From Sporichthyaceae bacterium (GTDB lineage Bacteria; Actinomycetota; Actinomycetes; Sporichthyales; Sporichthyaceae), in contig DATASX010000085.1 of the NCBI GenBank assembly GCA_036269075.1, forward strand, positions 1 to 64,000: 64,000 nucleotides of DNA. The letters run 5' to 3'. The notes under the pieces were generated by a model, which saw only the letters and a list, made by a program, of their open reading frames with translations, did no database searches and was not told the DNA's origin. A program made the position numbers and the translations under genes. Shown in pieces: positions 35,032 to 42,932 of the stretch. The first letter of the stretch is position 1, and each line of letters starts with the position of its first letter.

Positions 35032-35958
35032 TCAGCCGGTGAACGGCTGGGTGCCGGCGACCAGGCGCAGTTGGCGCAGCGACGCGTCGTGGGCACGGGC
35101 CCACTCGATCTCGTGAGCCAGGTCCGAGACCTGGTTGGCCCCGGGCAGCGGCGCGAACTCGAGTGTGGAGAGGTCGCCGAGGGCTCGGCCCTGGCCGTCG
35201 AGCACGGCCGACCCGGAGTCGCCCGGGATGCCTGGCGTCAGGGTGTAGATCGAGTGGCTCCAGCCGCCGGCATCGTCACCCAGGCTGGCGCCCTGTTTGG
35301 GGGAGAGCAGCGCGATGCCCTGCCGCAGCGGGGAGTTGCCGTAGGACACGACGGTGTCGCCGGCGTGGGTCCCGGTGGTGTTGAGCCCGACCGGTCCGCC
35401 GAACACCGGCACCGACGGATTGGCCTTGGCGACCGCGGAGTCCGGCAGGCGAATCAACGCCAGGTCGTTGTGGGCGCAGGCGTTCGCGTCCTTCTCGTGG
35501 CTGGACTGCATTGCCAGCCAAGAGTTGTAGGCGAGAGTGCCGACGATGTCGGTGCCCGCGATCTGGACCGGGGTGCCCAACGGCAGCGACTTGGAGCTGC
35601 ACCCGTCGGTCTCGTTCGCCGAACCGGTACCCGAGCAGTGGGCGGCCTGTCCGAGGTAGGTGTGGCCGAGTCCGTCGACGTAGAGGAAGTTCGACGTGCA
35701 CGCCGCGTCCTTGGTGACGGTGACGACGCCGGGATGCACCAGCGCGGTGGCCACCGGCGCCCACCGGCCGCCGGAGAACACCAGTGAATCCGCCCCGCCG
35801 CCCGGTGTCGTGGCAGCCACAGCCGAACCGGCCGCGCCGAGGGACGCCACCCCGACGATCGCGGCGATCAGTGGCCGCGTCACCTGACCGCCGCGCCCAC
35901 GCAGGACGGCGGAACCCGAACCACGACGATGCCGACCGCAAGACCTGTTCATGCTCAC
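35032..35958 (-). CDS. Secreted trypsin-like serine protease
   Basis: A 308-residue secreted protein with a long basic signal peptide (cleaved near GSAVAATTP). The chymotrypsin-fold triad is visible: His in QAAHC, Asp in CAHNDLALIRL, Ser in PGDSGSAVL. Several cysteines could form disulfides. A second ATG at 35952 is possible. It may cut surface or extracellular proteins, or be a proteolytically inactive binding protein, though the triad looks intact. It is an isolated gene ending at a bidirectional terminator. Confidence 0.88.
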   Translation of the reverse strand: MSMNRSCGRHRRGSGSAVLRGRGGQVTRPLIAAIVGVASLGAAGSAVAATTPGGGADSLVFSGGRWAPVATALVHPGVVTVTKDAACTSNFLYVDGLGHTYLGQAAHCSGTGSANETDGCSSKSLPLGTPVQIAGTDIVGTLAYNSWLAMQSSHEKDANACAHNDLALIRLPDSAVAKANPSVPVFGGPVGLNTTGTHAGDTVVSYGNSPLRQGIALLSPKQGASLGDDAGGWSHSIYTLTPGIPGDSGSAVLDGQGRALGDLSTLEFAPLPGANQVSDLAHEIEWARAHDASLRQLRLVAGTQPFTG

Positions 35959-36288
35959 CTCGAGTGGAGACGCTTCCGGCCCCGGGGTAGCCGGGCCGGC
36001 TGGGGGGTTGTCCGCACAGGTTCGGCGCTGCGGGACATAGTCAGTATTACTCGGAAAAATCAGCGAAGACGGGCATCGGACGCCTCAATTCCGACGCGGG
36101 AAACCGTTGTGTGGGTGGAAAACCGGACGAATCGGACGAAAACGTCCATCGCGGTTTCCTCCCGACCGACGCGCCGTTCCGGATCAAGCACACAATCAGG
36201 AAATACCCGCGTCAGTTAAGGGACTTGCCTGGCAAAAGGCCGCGAAGATCACCGAACGGTAAGAGGTCGGACAACTCGCCACGGCGAC
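35959..36288. other. Intergenic region without recognisable feature
   Basis: About 330 bases upstream of the protease and downstream of the next minus-strand gene. It is less GC-rich than its surroundings in parts (36030-36220) and must hold the protease promoter. I found no convincing small gene, repeat or hairpin in it. Confidence 0.4.
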
Positions 36289-36903
36289 CTAAGGGGCGCC
36301 CGTCGGGGTGGCGGTGGGCGTGGGGCTCGCGCTGGGCGTCGCAGGTGACGGGACGACGGCGAAGGCCCCGGCCTGGTGCGGTCCGGCGCCGATGCTGAAG
36401 GTCGCGCTGCCGGACCGGCCGGTGTCGACCTTCCAGTAATCGGACAAGTACCGGCCAGGTTGCGGCTCCGCGGCGGCGACGGTCCCGTCGGGCAGCTGCT
36501 TCCACGAGTCCGATCCGCTCGCCGCCGCCGCGTCGCACTCCCGCGCCGGCTCGGTGACCGCGCGCCCGTGGTCGTCGATGATGCAGTCGCCCGCGATGTC
36601 GTAGACCAGGCCGAAGCCTTCGCCGTCGAGAGTCTTCTGGACCCAGCGCTGGCTGACGCTGCCCGGTTCGCAGGAGCGCAGGTGCAGGGACGCGTCGGGG
36701 GAGCGGTCCAAGCACTTGGGCCCGCCCTGGACGGAGACCCGGACCGTGAACGGGGTGGGGACCGGGGGGAAGCCGGTGCTGGGATGAACGGCACCCGAAC
36801 CACCCGGCGGCGGATTCGTGGCGCCGGCCGGCGCGATCGTCCCGGCCAGGATCGCCAGCACTGACACGGCTCCGGCAGCCACGGTACGAACTGCTGCGGT
36901 CAT
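36289..36903 (-). CDS. Secreted protein of unknown function
   Basis: A 204-residue protein with a signal peptide (MTAAVRTVAAGAVSVLAILAG, cleavage near APAGATNP). A domain of about 120 residues contains five cysteines and a VSQRWVQKTLDGEGFGLVYD segment that loosely recalls carbohydrate-binding beta-trefoil repeats, but I would not assign a lectin. The last 20 residues are a Pro/Thr/Ala tail. The ATG at 36903 follows GGGAG. Confidence 0.65.
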   Translation of the reverse strand: MTAAVRTVAAGAVSVLAILAGTIAPAGATNPPPGGSGAVHPSTGFPPVPTPFTVRVSVQGGPKCLDRSPDASLHLRSCEPGSVSQRWVQKTLDGEGFGLVYDIAGDCIIDDHGRAVTEPARECDAAAASGSDSWKQLPDGTVAAAEPQPGRYLSDYWKVDTGRSGSATFSIGAGPHQAGAFAVVPSPATPSASPTPTATPTGAP

Positions 36904-36999
36904 CTCCCGTCCCCTCCGATTCGGGGAAAATTTACCGGTTCGCGCCGCATTCGTCCGGAATGTCCACGCGGGCAACGGTTCCCGCGGTCGGCTCATCGG

Positions 37000-37509
37000 T
37001 CAGGTGATCACCGGCCGGTGGCCGCTGTCGGCGCCGGTCGCGGACCCGTCGAGCAGTTGGCGTCCGCCGAGGGGTTGGCGAAGCGTGGTGTCCACGGCAG
37101 TCGCGGCGGCGTAGTCCGGGCAGGCGCGGCCCGCGTCCTTGGGATCGCCTCCGACATAGAGCGTCAGCGTCACCGTGGTTGCGGTCCAGGCGGCGGAGAC
37201 GTGGTCGACCTGGTCGCAGGCACCGCTCCAGAAGTACAGCCGCACCGTGTTCCCGGACAGTGTCTGGGCCTGGGCCCAGCTGACCGGCCGCGGGTTCAGG
37301 GCGCCGGTTTGGGCGGACACCAACCGGGAGTGCCCGGGCCCGGGCAGGTTCGGGGCGGGCGCGGTGCCGCCGGCGGGCGCCGTACCGGGCGTGGCGGGGG
37401 GCTGCGTGGTCGCGGCCTCGACGGTCGTGCCGACACCACAGCCTGCGCAGGCCAGCGCCACCGTCGCCATCAGTAGCGCGGATCGAACTCCTCGTCCGGT
37501 GAACGACAT
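37000..37509 (-). CDS. Predicted lipoprotein of unknown function
   Basis: A 169-residue protein starting MSFTGRG with lipobox LACAGC. A Pro/Ala/Thr linker precedes a compact domain with two cysteines and regular strands (NTVRLYFWSGACDQVDHVSAAWTATTVTLTLYV), likely on the outer membrane face. It is the first gene of a minus-strand pair with the secreted gene at 36289. The next gene upstream is divergent and encodes a histidine kinase, so the domain might serve extracellular sensing; that link is inference. Confidence 0.7.
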   Translation of the reverse strand: MSFTGRGVRSALLMATVALACAGCGVGTTVEAATTQPPATPGTAPAGGTAPAPNLPGPGHSRLVSAQTGALNPRPVSWAQAQTLSGNTVRLYFWSGACDQVDHVSAAWTATTVTLTLYVGGDPKDAGRACPDYAAATAVDTTLRQPLGGRQLLDGSATGADSGHRPVIT

Positions 37510-37720
37510 CGGCCCTGCCTCCCCGTGCATTTGCGCGGTCGCTGTTGTCGCCCGCCACTTCTTGGACGGTGGGGGCCGGCGTTTCGTTCGCCGCCTCCGA
37601 CACGCCGCCGGCGTTCACAGACTTCTCGAAGGAGGTTCTCAGACGATCTCCAACCCGGCGCCGGAACATTGTCGAGGACCCGGTGCATTCGACCTTGGAC
37701 GTGACGCTTTGGACCTTCGT

Positions 37721-39283
37721 GTGATCCGCGGTTCGCAGCGGTTGGTCGGTCCGCGCGCCGCGGCCGACGACGTGACCGAGGCCGCCTCCGAGCCGACGCG
37801 CTCGGGTCCCGCGCCCGCGGCGCGGCCGCGCCGATCGTGGTGGCGCTCGGCGGGTTGGAGCCTGCGGACCCGCCTGCTGGCCGCTGTCCTGGCGTTGATG
37901 GCGATGGTGTTCCTGGCCGTCGGCGTGGTCAGCGTCCTGCAGATGCGCAGCTATCTCCAGGGCCGCCTGGACAGCGACGTGGCCTCGGCCGCGGGCCGCA
38001 CCGTCGCGTCGTTGAACGGACCGCCGGGACATCAGAACTCGGGGCTGTTCACCCTCGGCCAGCAGGCCGGCACGGTGATCGCGACCGTCCAGAACAACCA
38101 GGTGACCGCGGCGGTCGTCCTGACCCGCGGCGGCGTCTCCGGTCAGGTGCAGGGCACCAGTGGGTCGGTGGCCACGCTGCTCACCGTGCCGGTCGACGGC
38201 CGGGAGCACACCCGTGACCTCGGGCCGGGCCTGGGCACCTACCGGTTGCTGGCAGTGCACACGAGCAACGGGGTGGTCGCGATCACCGGGCTGCCGACCT
38301 CGGCGGTCGACGCGACGGTGTTCCGGCTGTCCGCGGTGATCGTGCTGGTCGCGGCCGGCGGCCTGCTGCTGACCGTGGTGGCCGGCGCGGCGATCATCCG
38401 GCTGGCGCTGCGTCCGCTGCGTCGCGTCGCGAGCACGGCCCGGGCGGTCTCGGCGCTTCCCCTGCACGAGGGCGAGGTGGCCCTGGCGGTCCGCGTGCCG
38501 GACGAGTACACCGACCCGGGCACCGAGGTAGGCCAGGTCGGGGCCGCGTTGAACAGCATGCTGGGCCACGTCGCGCAGGCCCTGACGGTGCGTCAGGAAT
38601 CCGAGACTCGGGTTCGGCGATTCGTCGCCGACGCGAGCCACGAGTTGCGCACGCCGCTGGCCGCGATCCGGGGGTACACCGAACTGACCCGCCGCAGCCC
38701 GGAGCCGGTGCCCGGCGACGTCTCCTACGCCATCGACCGCGTTCAGTCCCAGGCCGTGCGGATGACCGGACTGGTCGAGGACCTGCTGCTGCTGGCCAGC
38801 CTGGACTCCGGTCGGCCGCTGGACCGCGAACCGGTCGACCTGACCGGTGTGCTGATGGGCGCGATCTCCGACGCGCACGCCGCAGGCCCGGATCATGACT
38901 GGCGCCTGGAACTGCCCGACGACCCGATGGTGACCGTGCTGGGTGAGGAGGCCCGGCTGACCCAGGTGGTGGTGAATCTGCTCGCCAACGCCCGCACCCA
39001 CACCCCGCCCGGGACGCGAGTGGTCGCCGGGCTGCACCGCGCCGGCAACCAGGCCGTGCTGATCGTGACCGACGACGGCCCGGGCATCCCCGAGCAACTC
39101 CAGCCGGAGGTGTTCGAGCGTTTCGCCCGTGGCGATGCCTCCCGCAGCCGGGCCGCCGGCAGCACCGGGCTCGGCCTGTCGATCGTCTCGGCCATCGTCG
39201 CCGCCCACCAGGGCCACGTGGAGTTGCAGAGCCGGCCGGGATGCACGACCTTCACCGTGCGGCTCCCGCTCGAGGGTGTCTGA
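37721..39283 (+). CDS. Orphan sensor histidine kinase
   Basis: A transmembrane kinase of about 520 residues. TM1 is about 52-72, an extracytoplasmic domain follows, TM2 has VIVLVAAGGLLLTVVAGAAI, then HAMP. The phosphoacceptor histidine is in FVADASHELRTPLAAIRGYTEL (His307), with N-box VVNLLANARTHTPPG, VTDDGPGIP and GLGLSIV. It is the EnvZ/PhoR-like class. GTG 37721 is the most upstream start before the basic membrane-proximal region; GTG 37772 is also possible and neither has a strong ribosome site. No response regulator gene is adjacent. A CTGAC-N5-GTCAG palindrome lies inside at 38582-38596. Confidence 0.88.
   Translation: MIRGSQRLVGPRAAADDVTEAASEPTRSGPAPAARPRRSWWRSAGWSLRTRLLAAVLALMAMVFLAVGVVSVLQMRSYLQGRLDSDVASAAGRTVASLNGPPGHQNSGLFTLGQQAGTVIATVQNNQVTAAVVLTRGGVSGQVQGTSGSVATLLTVPVDGREHTRDLGPGLGTYRLLAVHTSNGVVAITGLPTSAVDATVFRLSAVIVLVAAGGLLLTVVAGAAIIRLALRPLRRVASTARAVSALPLHEGEVALAVRVPDEYTDPGTEVGQVGAALNSMLGHVAQALTVRQESETRVRRFVADASHELRTPLAAIRGYTELTRRSPEPVPGDVSYAIDRVQSQAVRMTGLVEDLLLLASLDSGRPLDREPVDLTGVLMGAISDAHAAGPDHDWRLELPDDPMVTVLGEEARLTQVVVNLLANARTHTPPGTRVVAGLHRAGNQAVLIVTDDGPGIPEQLQPEVFERFARGDASRSRAAGSTGLGLSIVSAIVAAHQGHVELQSRPGCTTFTVRLPLEGV
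38582..38596. repeat. Dispersed palindrome, intragenic copy
   Basis: CTGACG, gtg, CGTCAG, located inside the histidine kinase gene before the H-box. The only perfect copy inside a coding region besides 1957-1971. Confidence 0.5.
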
Positions 39284-39295
39284 CCGGGACCGGTA

Positions 39296-39313
39296 TATCT
39301 TGATGTCAAGATA
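39296..39313. promoter_or_regulatory. TamR/MarR-like operator
   Basis: TATCTTGATGTCAAGATA is a perfect inverted repeat (8-bp arms, TG centre) 20 bases upstream of the tam start. In Streptomyces, tam is controlled by the MarR protein TamR at a palindromic site in its promoter; this site has the look of one, but no tamR gene is in the window. Confidence 0.7.
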
Positions 39314-39333
39314 CCTTCGTCGCGGAGGCAGCC

Positions 39334-40122
39334 GTGTGGGATCCGCAGGTCTATCTGCAGTTCGAGTCCGAGCGCACCCGTCCGGTTCAGGATCTGCTGT
39401 CCCGGGTGGACGTCGTGGCACCGACCCGGGTGGTCGACCTGGGGTGCGGTACCGGCACGTCCACCCGGCTGCTGTGCCGGCGTTGGCCGCAGGCCGGCGT
39501 GCTCGGCGTCGACTCCTCGGCGCGGATGGTCGAGGCCGCGCTGCGCGAACCGGCGCCGCCCGGGTCCGGTGAGCCGCGCTATGAACTCGGCGACGCCGCT
39601 TCCTGGCGCAGCGGGACCTCGGTGGACGTGCTGTTCTCCAACGCCTTGCTGCAGTGGGTTCCGGGGCATCTGGAGTTGTTCGGCGGGTGGGTCCAGGCCC
39701 TGGCCCCGGGCGGGCGCCTGGCCTTCAGCGTCCCGGACAACTTCGACGAGCCGGCCCACCTGCTCCTCGCGCGATTGTGCGCGACGGCCCCGTGGAGCGG
39801 CCTGCTCGACGGGCGGGTTGAGCGGCGCAGCGACCGGGTGCACTCGTTGCCGGTCTACGCGGACAGCTTGCTGGCGGCCGGCGCCGACGTGGAGGCTTGG
39901 ACGACCACCTACCTACATCGGTTGACCGGCCCGGACCCGGTGCTGGCGTGGATGAGCGGTACCGGCCTGCGACCGGTGCTGACGGCGTTGGAGGCCGATC
40001 CGGCCGCCGCGCAGGAGTTCCTCGAGACCTACCGCGCAATGTTGCGCGAGGCCTACCCGGCAGACCGTGCCGGAGCAACCCCGATGCCCTTCCGGCGGTT
40101 GTTCGTCGTGGCTCGGGTCTGA
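39334..40122 (+). CDS. tam: Trans-aconitate 2-methyltransferase
   Basis: A 262-residue SAM-dependent methyltransferase that detoxifies trans-aconitate, an inhibitor of aconitase. The N-terminus (MWDPQVYLQFESERTRPVQDLLSRV) and the SAM motif DLGCGTGTSTRLL, then GVDSSARMVEAA and LLQWVPGHLELF, follow the E. coli Tam sequence closely. It starts at GTG 39334 with GGAGG upstream. A TATCTTGATGTCAAGATA palindrome in the promoter suggests MarR-type (TamR-like) regulation by citrate or aconitate. A CTGAC-N5-GTCAG palindrome covers its stop. Confidence 0.9.
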   Translation: MWDPQVYLQFESERTRPVQDLLSRVDVVAPTRVVDLGCGTGTSTRLLCRRWPQAGVLGVDSSARMVEAALREPAPPGSGEPRYELGDAASWRSGTSVDVLFSNALLQWVPGHLELFGGWVQALAPGGRLAFSVPDNFDEPAHLLLARLCATAPWSGLLDGRVERRSDRVHSLPVYADSLLAAGADVEAWTTTYLHRLTGPDPVLAWMSGTGLRPVLTALEADPAAAQEFLETYRAMLREAYPADRAGATPMPFRRLFVVARV

Positions 40123-40133
40123 CGGCACGTCAG
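40119..40133. repeat. Dispersed palindrome CTGAC-N5-GTCAG
   Basis: CTGACG, gca, CGTCAG. The left arm holds the tam stop codon. The HipA-like gene starts 34 bases downstream. Confidence 0.65.
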
Positions 40134-40166
40134 GAACGAACTGCCCAGGCACTACGCTTGCGCACC

Positions 40167-41006
40167 GTGCTTCCCGTGCTGACGGCCACCCGATACATCA
40201 CGCCGTTGCGGGAGGGCGGTTCGCTGCCCGGGCTGATGGAGACCGACGACCTGGGCATCTACGTCGTGAAGTTCCGTGGGGCCGGGCAGGGCCGCAAGGC
40301 GCTGATCGCCGAGGTGATCTGCGCCCGCCTCGCCCGGGCACTGGGGCTGCCGGTGCCCGACCTCGCGATCGTCGACCTGGACCCGTTGCTGGCTCCCGCG
40401 GAGCCCGACGAGGAGGTCCAGGACCTGCTGCGCCGTAGCGCGGGCCACAACCTGGGCATCGACTTCCTGCCCGGCTCCCTGGACTTCGACCCGGCCGTGT
40501 TCGAGGGCGACCCGACGTTGTCCGGGCGGGTGCTGTGGTTCGACGCCCTGACGCAGAACGTCGACCGGTCCTGGCGCAACCCGAACATGCTGCACTGGCA
40601 CGGGCGGCTGGTGCTGATCGACCACGGCGCCGCATTGGTCTTCCACCATGACTGGAACCGGTCGCAGGCCTCGATCGCCCGGCCCTACGACGCGGAGCAG
40701 CACGCACTGATCCGCTTCGGGCCCGACGTGCCGGCGGCCGCGGCGGCGCTGGCTCCGCTGGTCACCGACGACGCGCTGAGCGGCGCGGTCGCCGACGTCC
40801 CCGACGAGTGGCTGTCCGACGAGCCCGGCTTCGACTCCCCGCAAGCGGTGCGGGAGGCGTACGTCGCCCGGCTGAAGGCACGGCTGGCGGCACAGGCCGA
40901 ATGGTTGCCCCCGTTGGCCGCCTGGGCGGCCCGGGCGCCGGTCCCGGACACCACGACCGAGGCCGCCCGGGCCCGCCCGGCCTGGCTGAAGCGGGGCAGG
41001 CCGTGA
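40167..41006 (+). CDS. HipA-like kinase family protein
   Basis: A 279-residue protein of the stand-alone HipA-like kinase family, with lysine in YVVKFRGAGQGRKALIAEVICARLARALGLPVP, the catalytic FDALTQNVDRSWRNPN region and the metal-binding LIDHGAAL. It is much shorter than E. coli HipA (about 440 residues) and lacks the N-terminal HipA subdomain. GTG 40167 is the best start; no ribosome site is strong. Its end overlaps the start of a DUF3037 gene by four bases. The partner is not an HTH antitoxin, so a classic HipBA toxin-antitoxin role is unproven. Confidence 0.85.
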   Translation: MLPVLTATRYITPLREGGSLPGLMETDDLGIYVVKFRGAGQGRKALIAEVICARLARALGLPVPDLAIVDLDPLLAPAEPDEEVQDLLRRSAGHNLGIDFLPGSLDFDPAVFEGDPTLSGRVLWFDALTQNVDRSWRNPNMLHWHGRLVLIDHGAALVFHHDWNRSQASIARPYDAEQHALIRFGPDVPAAAAALAPLVTDDALSGAVADVPDEWLSDEPGFDSPQAVREAYVARLKARLAAQAEWLPPLAAWAARAPVPDTTTEAARARPAWLKRGRP

Positions 41007-41419
41007 ACGCGCCGCGGCGGCACGTGTTCGAGTACGCCGCCCTGCAGGTGGTGCCGCGGGTGGAACGTGGGGAGCGGATGAACGCGGGACTTCTGCTGTA
41101 CTGCAAGGGATTGGACTACCTCGGGGCCCGGGTGCATCTGGACGTGGACCGACTGCGGGCCCTCGACCCGTTTGCCGACCCGGAAGCGGTGCTGCGCGGG
41201 TTGGCGGCGGCGGCGCGCATCTGCGCCGGGGAGGGACCGGCCGGCGAGGAGGACCTGCTGCGCCGCTTCCGGTGGCTGACCGCGCCGCGCAGCACCGTCG
41301 TGCAACCCGGGCCGGTGCACACCGGGCTGACCGGCGATCCGGACTCCGAAGCCGACCGGCTGATGGCGTTGCTGGTCCTGGCCGTGGAAGCGCAAAAGCC
41401 GGCCCGGAAAGACAGCTGA
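41003..41419 (+). CDS. DUF3037 family protein
   Basis: A 138-residue protein that matches the DUF3037 pattern: FEYAALQVVPRVERGERMNAGLLLYCKGLDYLGARV, then VDRLRALDP and a GPLTxxxRFRWLTAPRSTVVQPGPVHTG region. It starts at GTG 41003 overlapping the HipA-like stop (GTGA). The two genes travel together in actinobacteria, so they probably work as one module, perhaps the kinase modifying this protein. No biochemical role is known to me. Confidence 0.82.
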   Translation: MNAPRRHVFEYAALQVVPRVERGERMNAGLLLYCKGLDYLGARVHLDVDRLRALDPFADPEAVLRGLAAAARICAGEGPAGEEDLLRRFRWLTAPRSTVVQPGPVHTGLTGDPDSEADRLMALLVLAVEAQKPARKDS

Positions 41420-41430
41420 CGTCTCGTCAG
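41416..41430. repeat. Dispersed palindrome CTGAC-N5-GTCAG
   Basis: CTGACG, tct, CGTCAG. Left arm contains the DUF3037 stop codon; the right arm ends one base from the crp reading frame's end (41432). Confidence 0.65.
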
Positions 41431-41431
41431 G

Positions 41432-42109
41432 TCAGTGGGAGCGCTGCTTGAGACGGTCGATGTCGAGCAACACCACCGCGCGGGGTTCGAGGCGCAGCCA
41501 GCCGCGGTTGCCGAAGTCGGCCAGCGCCTTGTTCACGGTCTCCCGGGATGCGCCGACGAGTTGCGCCAACTCCTCCTGGGTGAGGTCGTGCCAGACGTGG
41601 ACGCCCTCGTCCTTGGGGGTCCCGAAGCGGGTCGAGAGCTCCAGCAGGGTCTTGGCCACGCGGGCGGGGACGTCGGAGAAGACCAGGTCGGCGACGACCT
41701 CCCGGCTCTGGCGCATCCGGTGCGAGAGCTGGCGCAACAACGCCAGCGCCACCTCCGGGCGACTTTCCAGCCAGGGCCGCAGGTCGTGGTTGCTCAACGC
41801 GTACAGTCGGGCCTCGGTGACGGCGGTGGCCGTGCCGGAGCGACAGTCGGGGTCGAACAACGACAGCTCGCCGAACTCCTCGCCGGGACCGAGCAGTTTC
41901 AGCAGGGTAGATCGTCCGTCGGGGGCCGCCCGACCGATCTTGATCTTCCCCTCGGCGATCACATACATCCGATCGCTCTGGTCGCCTTCGTGGAACAACA
42001 CCTGGCCGCGTTTGAGGTCCACCCGGCGCATCGACTCCTCGAGGTCGGCGGCCGCCTCGTCGTCGAGCCCCGAGAACAGCGGTGCCTTCCTGACCATGTA
42101 ATCGGTCAC
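41432..42109 (-). CDS. crp: Crp/GlxR-type cAMP-responsive regulator
   Basis: A 225-residue regulator closely resembling M. tuberculosis Crp (Rv3676) and GlxR. The cAMP domain has GDQSDRMYVIAEGKIKIGR and FGELSLFD; the DNA-binding helix-turn-helix is TQEELAQLVGASRETVNKAL. GTG 42109 follows GGAGG. Its promoter contains a strong match to the GlxR site (42169-42184), implying autoregulation. It is a global regulator in actinobacteria, and this copy meets the DUF3037 gene tail to tail. Confidence 0.9.
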   Translation of the reverse strand: MTDYMVRKAPLFSGLDDEAAADLEESMRRVDLKRGQVLFHEGDQSDRMYVIAEGKIKIGRAAPDGRSTLLKLLGPGEEFGELSLFDPDCRSGTATAVTEARLYALSNHDLRPWLESRPEVALALLRQLSHRMRQSREVVADLVFSDVPARVAKTLLELSTRFGTPKDEGVHVWHDLTQEELAQLVGASRETVNKALADFGNRGWLRLEPRAVVLLDIDRLKQRSH

Positions 42110-42168
42110 GGGCCCTCCTGCGCGCCACGGAGGCGGGCGCCACCGGACTGACACACTGTAACTCCGCG

Positions 42169-42184
42169 AGTGGCGTACGTCACA
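42169..42184. promoter_or_regulatory. GlxR/Crp binding site upstream of crp
   Basis: AGTGGCGTACGTCACA fits the GlxR consensus TGTGA-N6-TCACA, with a TA centre and an exact right half-site; the left half differs at two positions. It lies 60-75 bases upstream of the crp start, so negative or positive autoregulation is likely. Confidence 0.65.
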
Positions 42185-42211
42185 CCACATCACCGGTCAG
42201 TCGGCACATGG

Positions 42212-42901
42212 TCAGGCTTCCCGGACGTCCTCGGTCGGCAGCGGGAACAGCGCGAGCGCCTCCAGCGCCGCCGTGCGCACGGCATCGTCGCCACCGGACC
42301 ACTGTGCCGCCAGACACTGCCGCAGGCTGCGTCGGGAGGTGACGGTGCGCAGCAACTCGAAGGCCTCGGCCCGCAGCGTCAGCGCGGGCCCGCCGGCGCC
42401 GAGCACGACGTCCACGGGGGCGTCGGTCGCGACCAACCGCAGCGCGGGCACCCCGGCCTGCTCGTAGGGCTCGACACGAGAGCTCAGCAGGGCCGCGGTC
42501 ATCGCGACCAGGTGCGGATCCTCGCGCAGCACGGGCAGCCCGACGGCCGCGCGGATGTCCTGCTCGTGCGTCCAGTAGCCGAGCTCGAGCCGGAACAGCC
42601 CCGGGTCGGCCGCGAGGAGCGCGGCCATCGGCGGCAGCAGCCCGGACCACTCGGCGCAGATCTCGTGCAGCCGAAGAGTGGCGCGCGCCTTCAACTGCGC
42701 GTCCGTCCACTCCGGGCTGCCGCGGCCTTCGACCCGCCCCAGGAGGGTGTCGGCAGTCGCCCCGACCAGGTGTCGATAGGTGTCGACCACCGTCCAGTCC
42801 GGCGTCGGCGCCGGGACGATCGCCCGCTGTTCCGGGGTCAGTCTGGGGGCGAGGTCGAGCAGCCGGACCGTGACCGCGGTGTAGATCTGCGCCGGTTGCA
42901 A
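42212..42901 (-). CDS. DinB/maleylpyruvate isomerase-type metal-binding protein
   Basis: A protein of about 229 residues with the mycothiol-dependent maleylpyruvate isomerase N-terminal (DinB-like) four-helix bundle, as in VVDTYRHLVGATADTLLGRV. Family members carry a metal-binding triad of histidines and often use mycothiol. The TTG at 42901 follows GGGAG at 9 bases. Residues after 180 are helical (RSLRQCLAAQW). It is followed on the same strand by nothing closely coupled, but the GNAT gene is just upstream (31 bases). Confidence 0.65.
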   Translation of the reverse strand: MQPAQIYTAVTVRLLDLAPRLTPEQRAIVPAPTPDWTVVDTYRHLVGATADTLLGRVEGRGSPEWTDAQLKARATLRLHEICAEWSGLLPPMAALLAADPGLFRLELGYWTHEQDIRAAVGLPVLREDPHLVAMTAALLSSRVEPYEQAGVPALRLVATDAPVDVVLGAGGPALTLRAEAFELLRTVTSRRSLRQCLAAQWSGGDDAVRTAALEALALFPLPTEDVREA

Positions 42902-42932
42902 CTCGATGCACTCCCGTCTTGTCGGTCGCAGA

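Noticed and set aside
36932-39421. 829-residue minus-strand frame opposite the lipoprotein/kinase region
   Set aside because: Crosses a divergent promoter region and the histidine kinase gene; no motif supports it.
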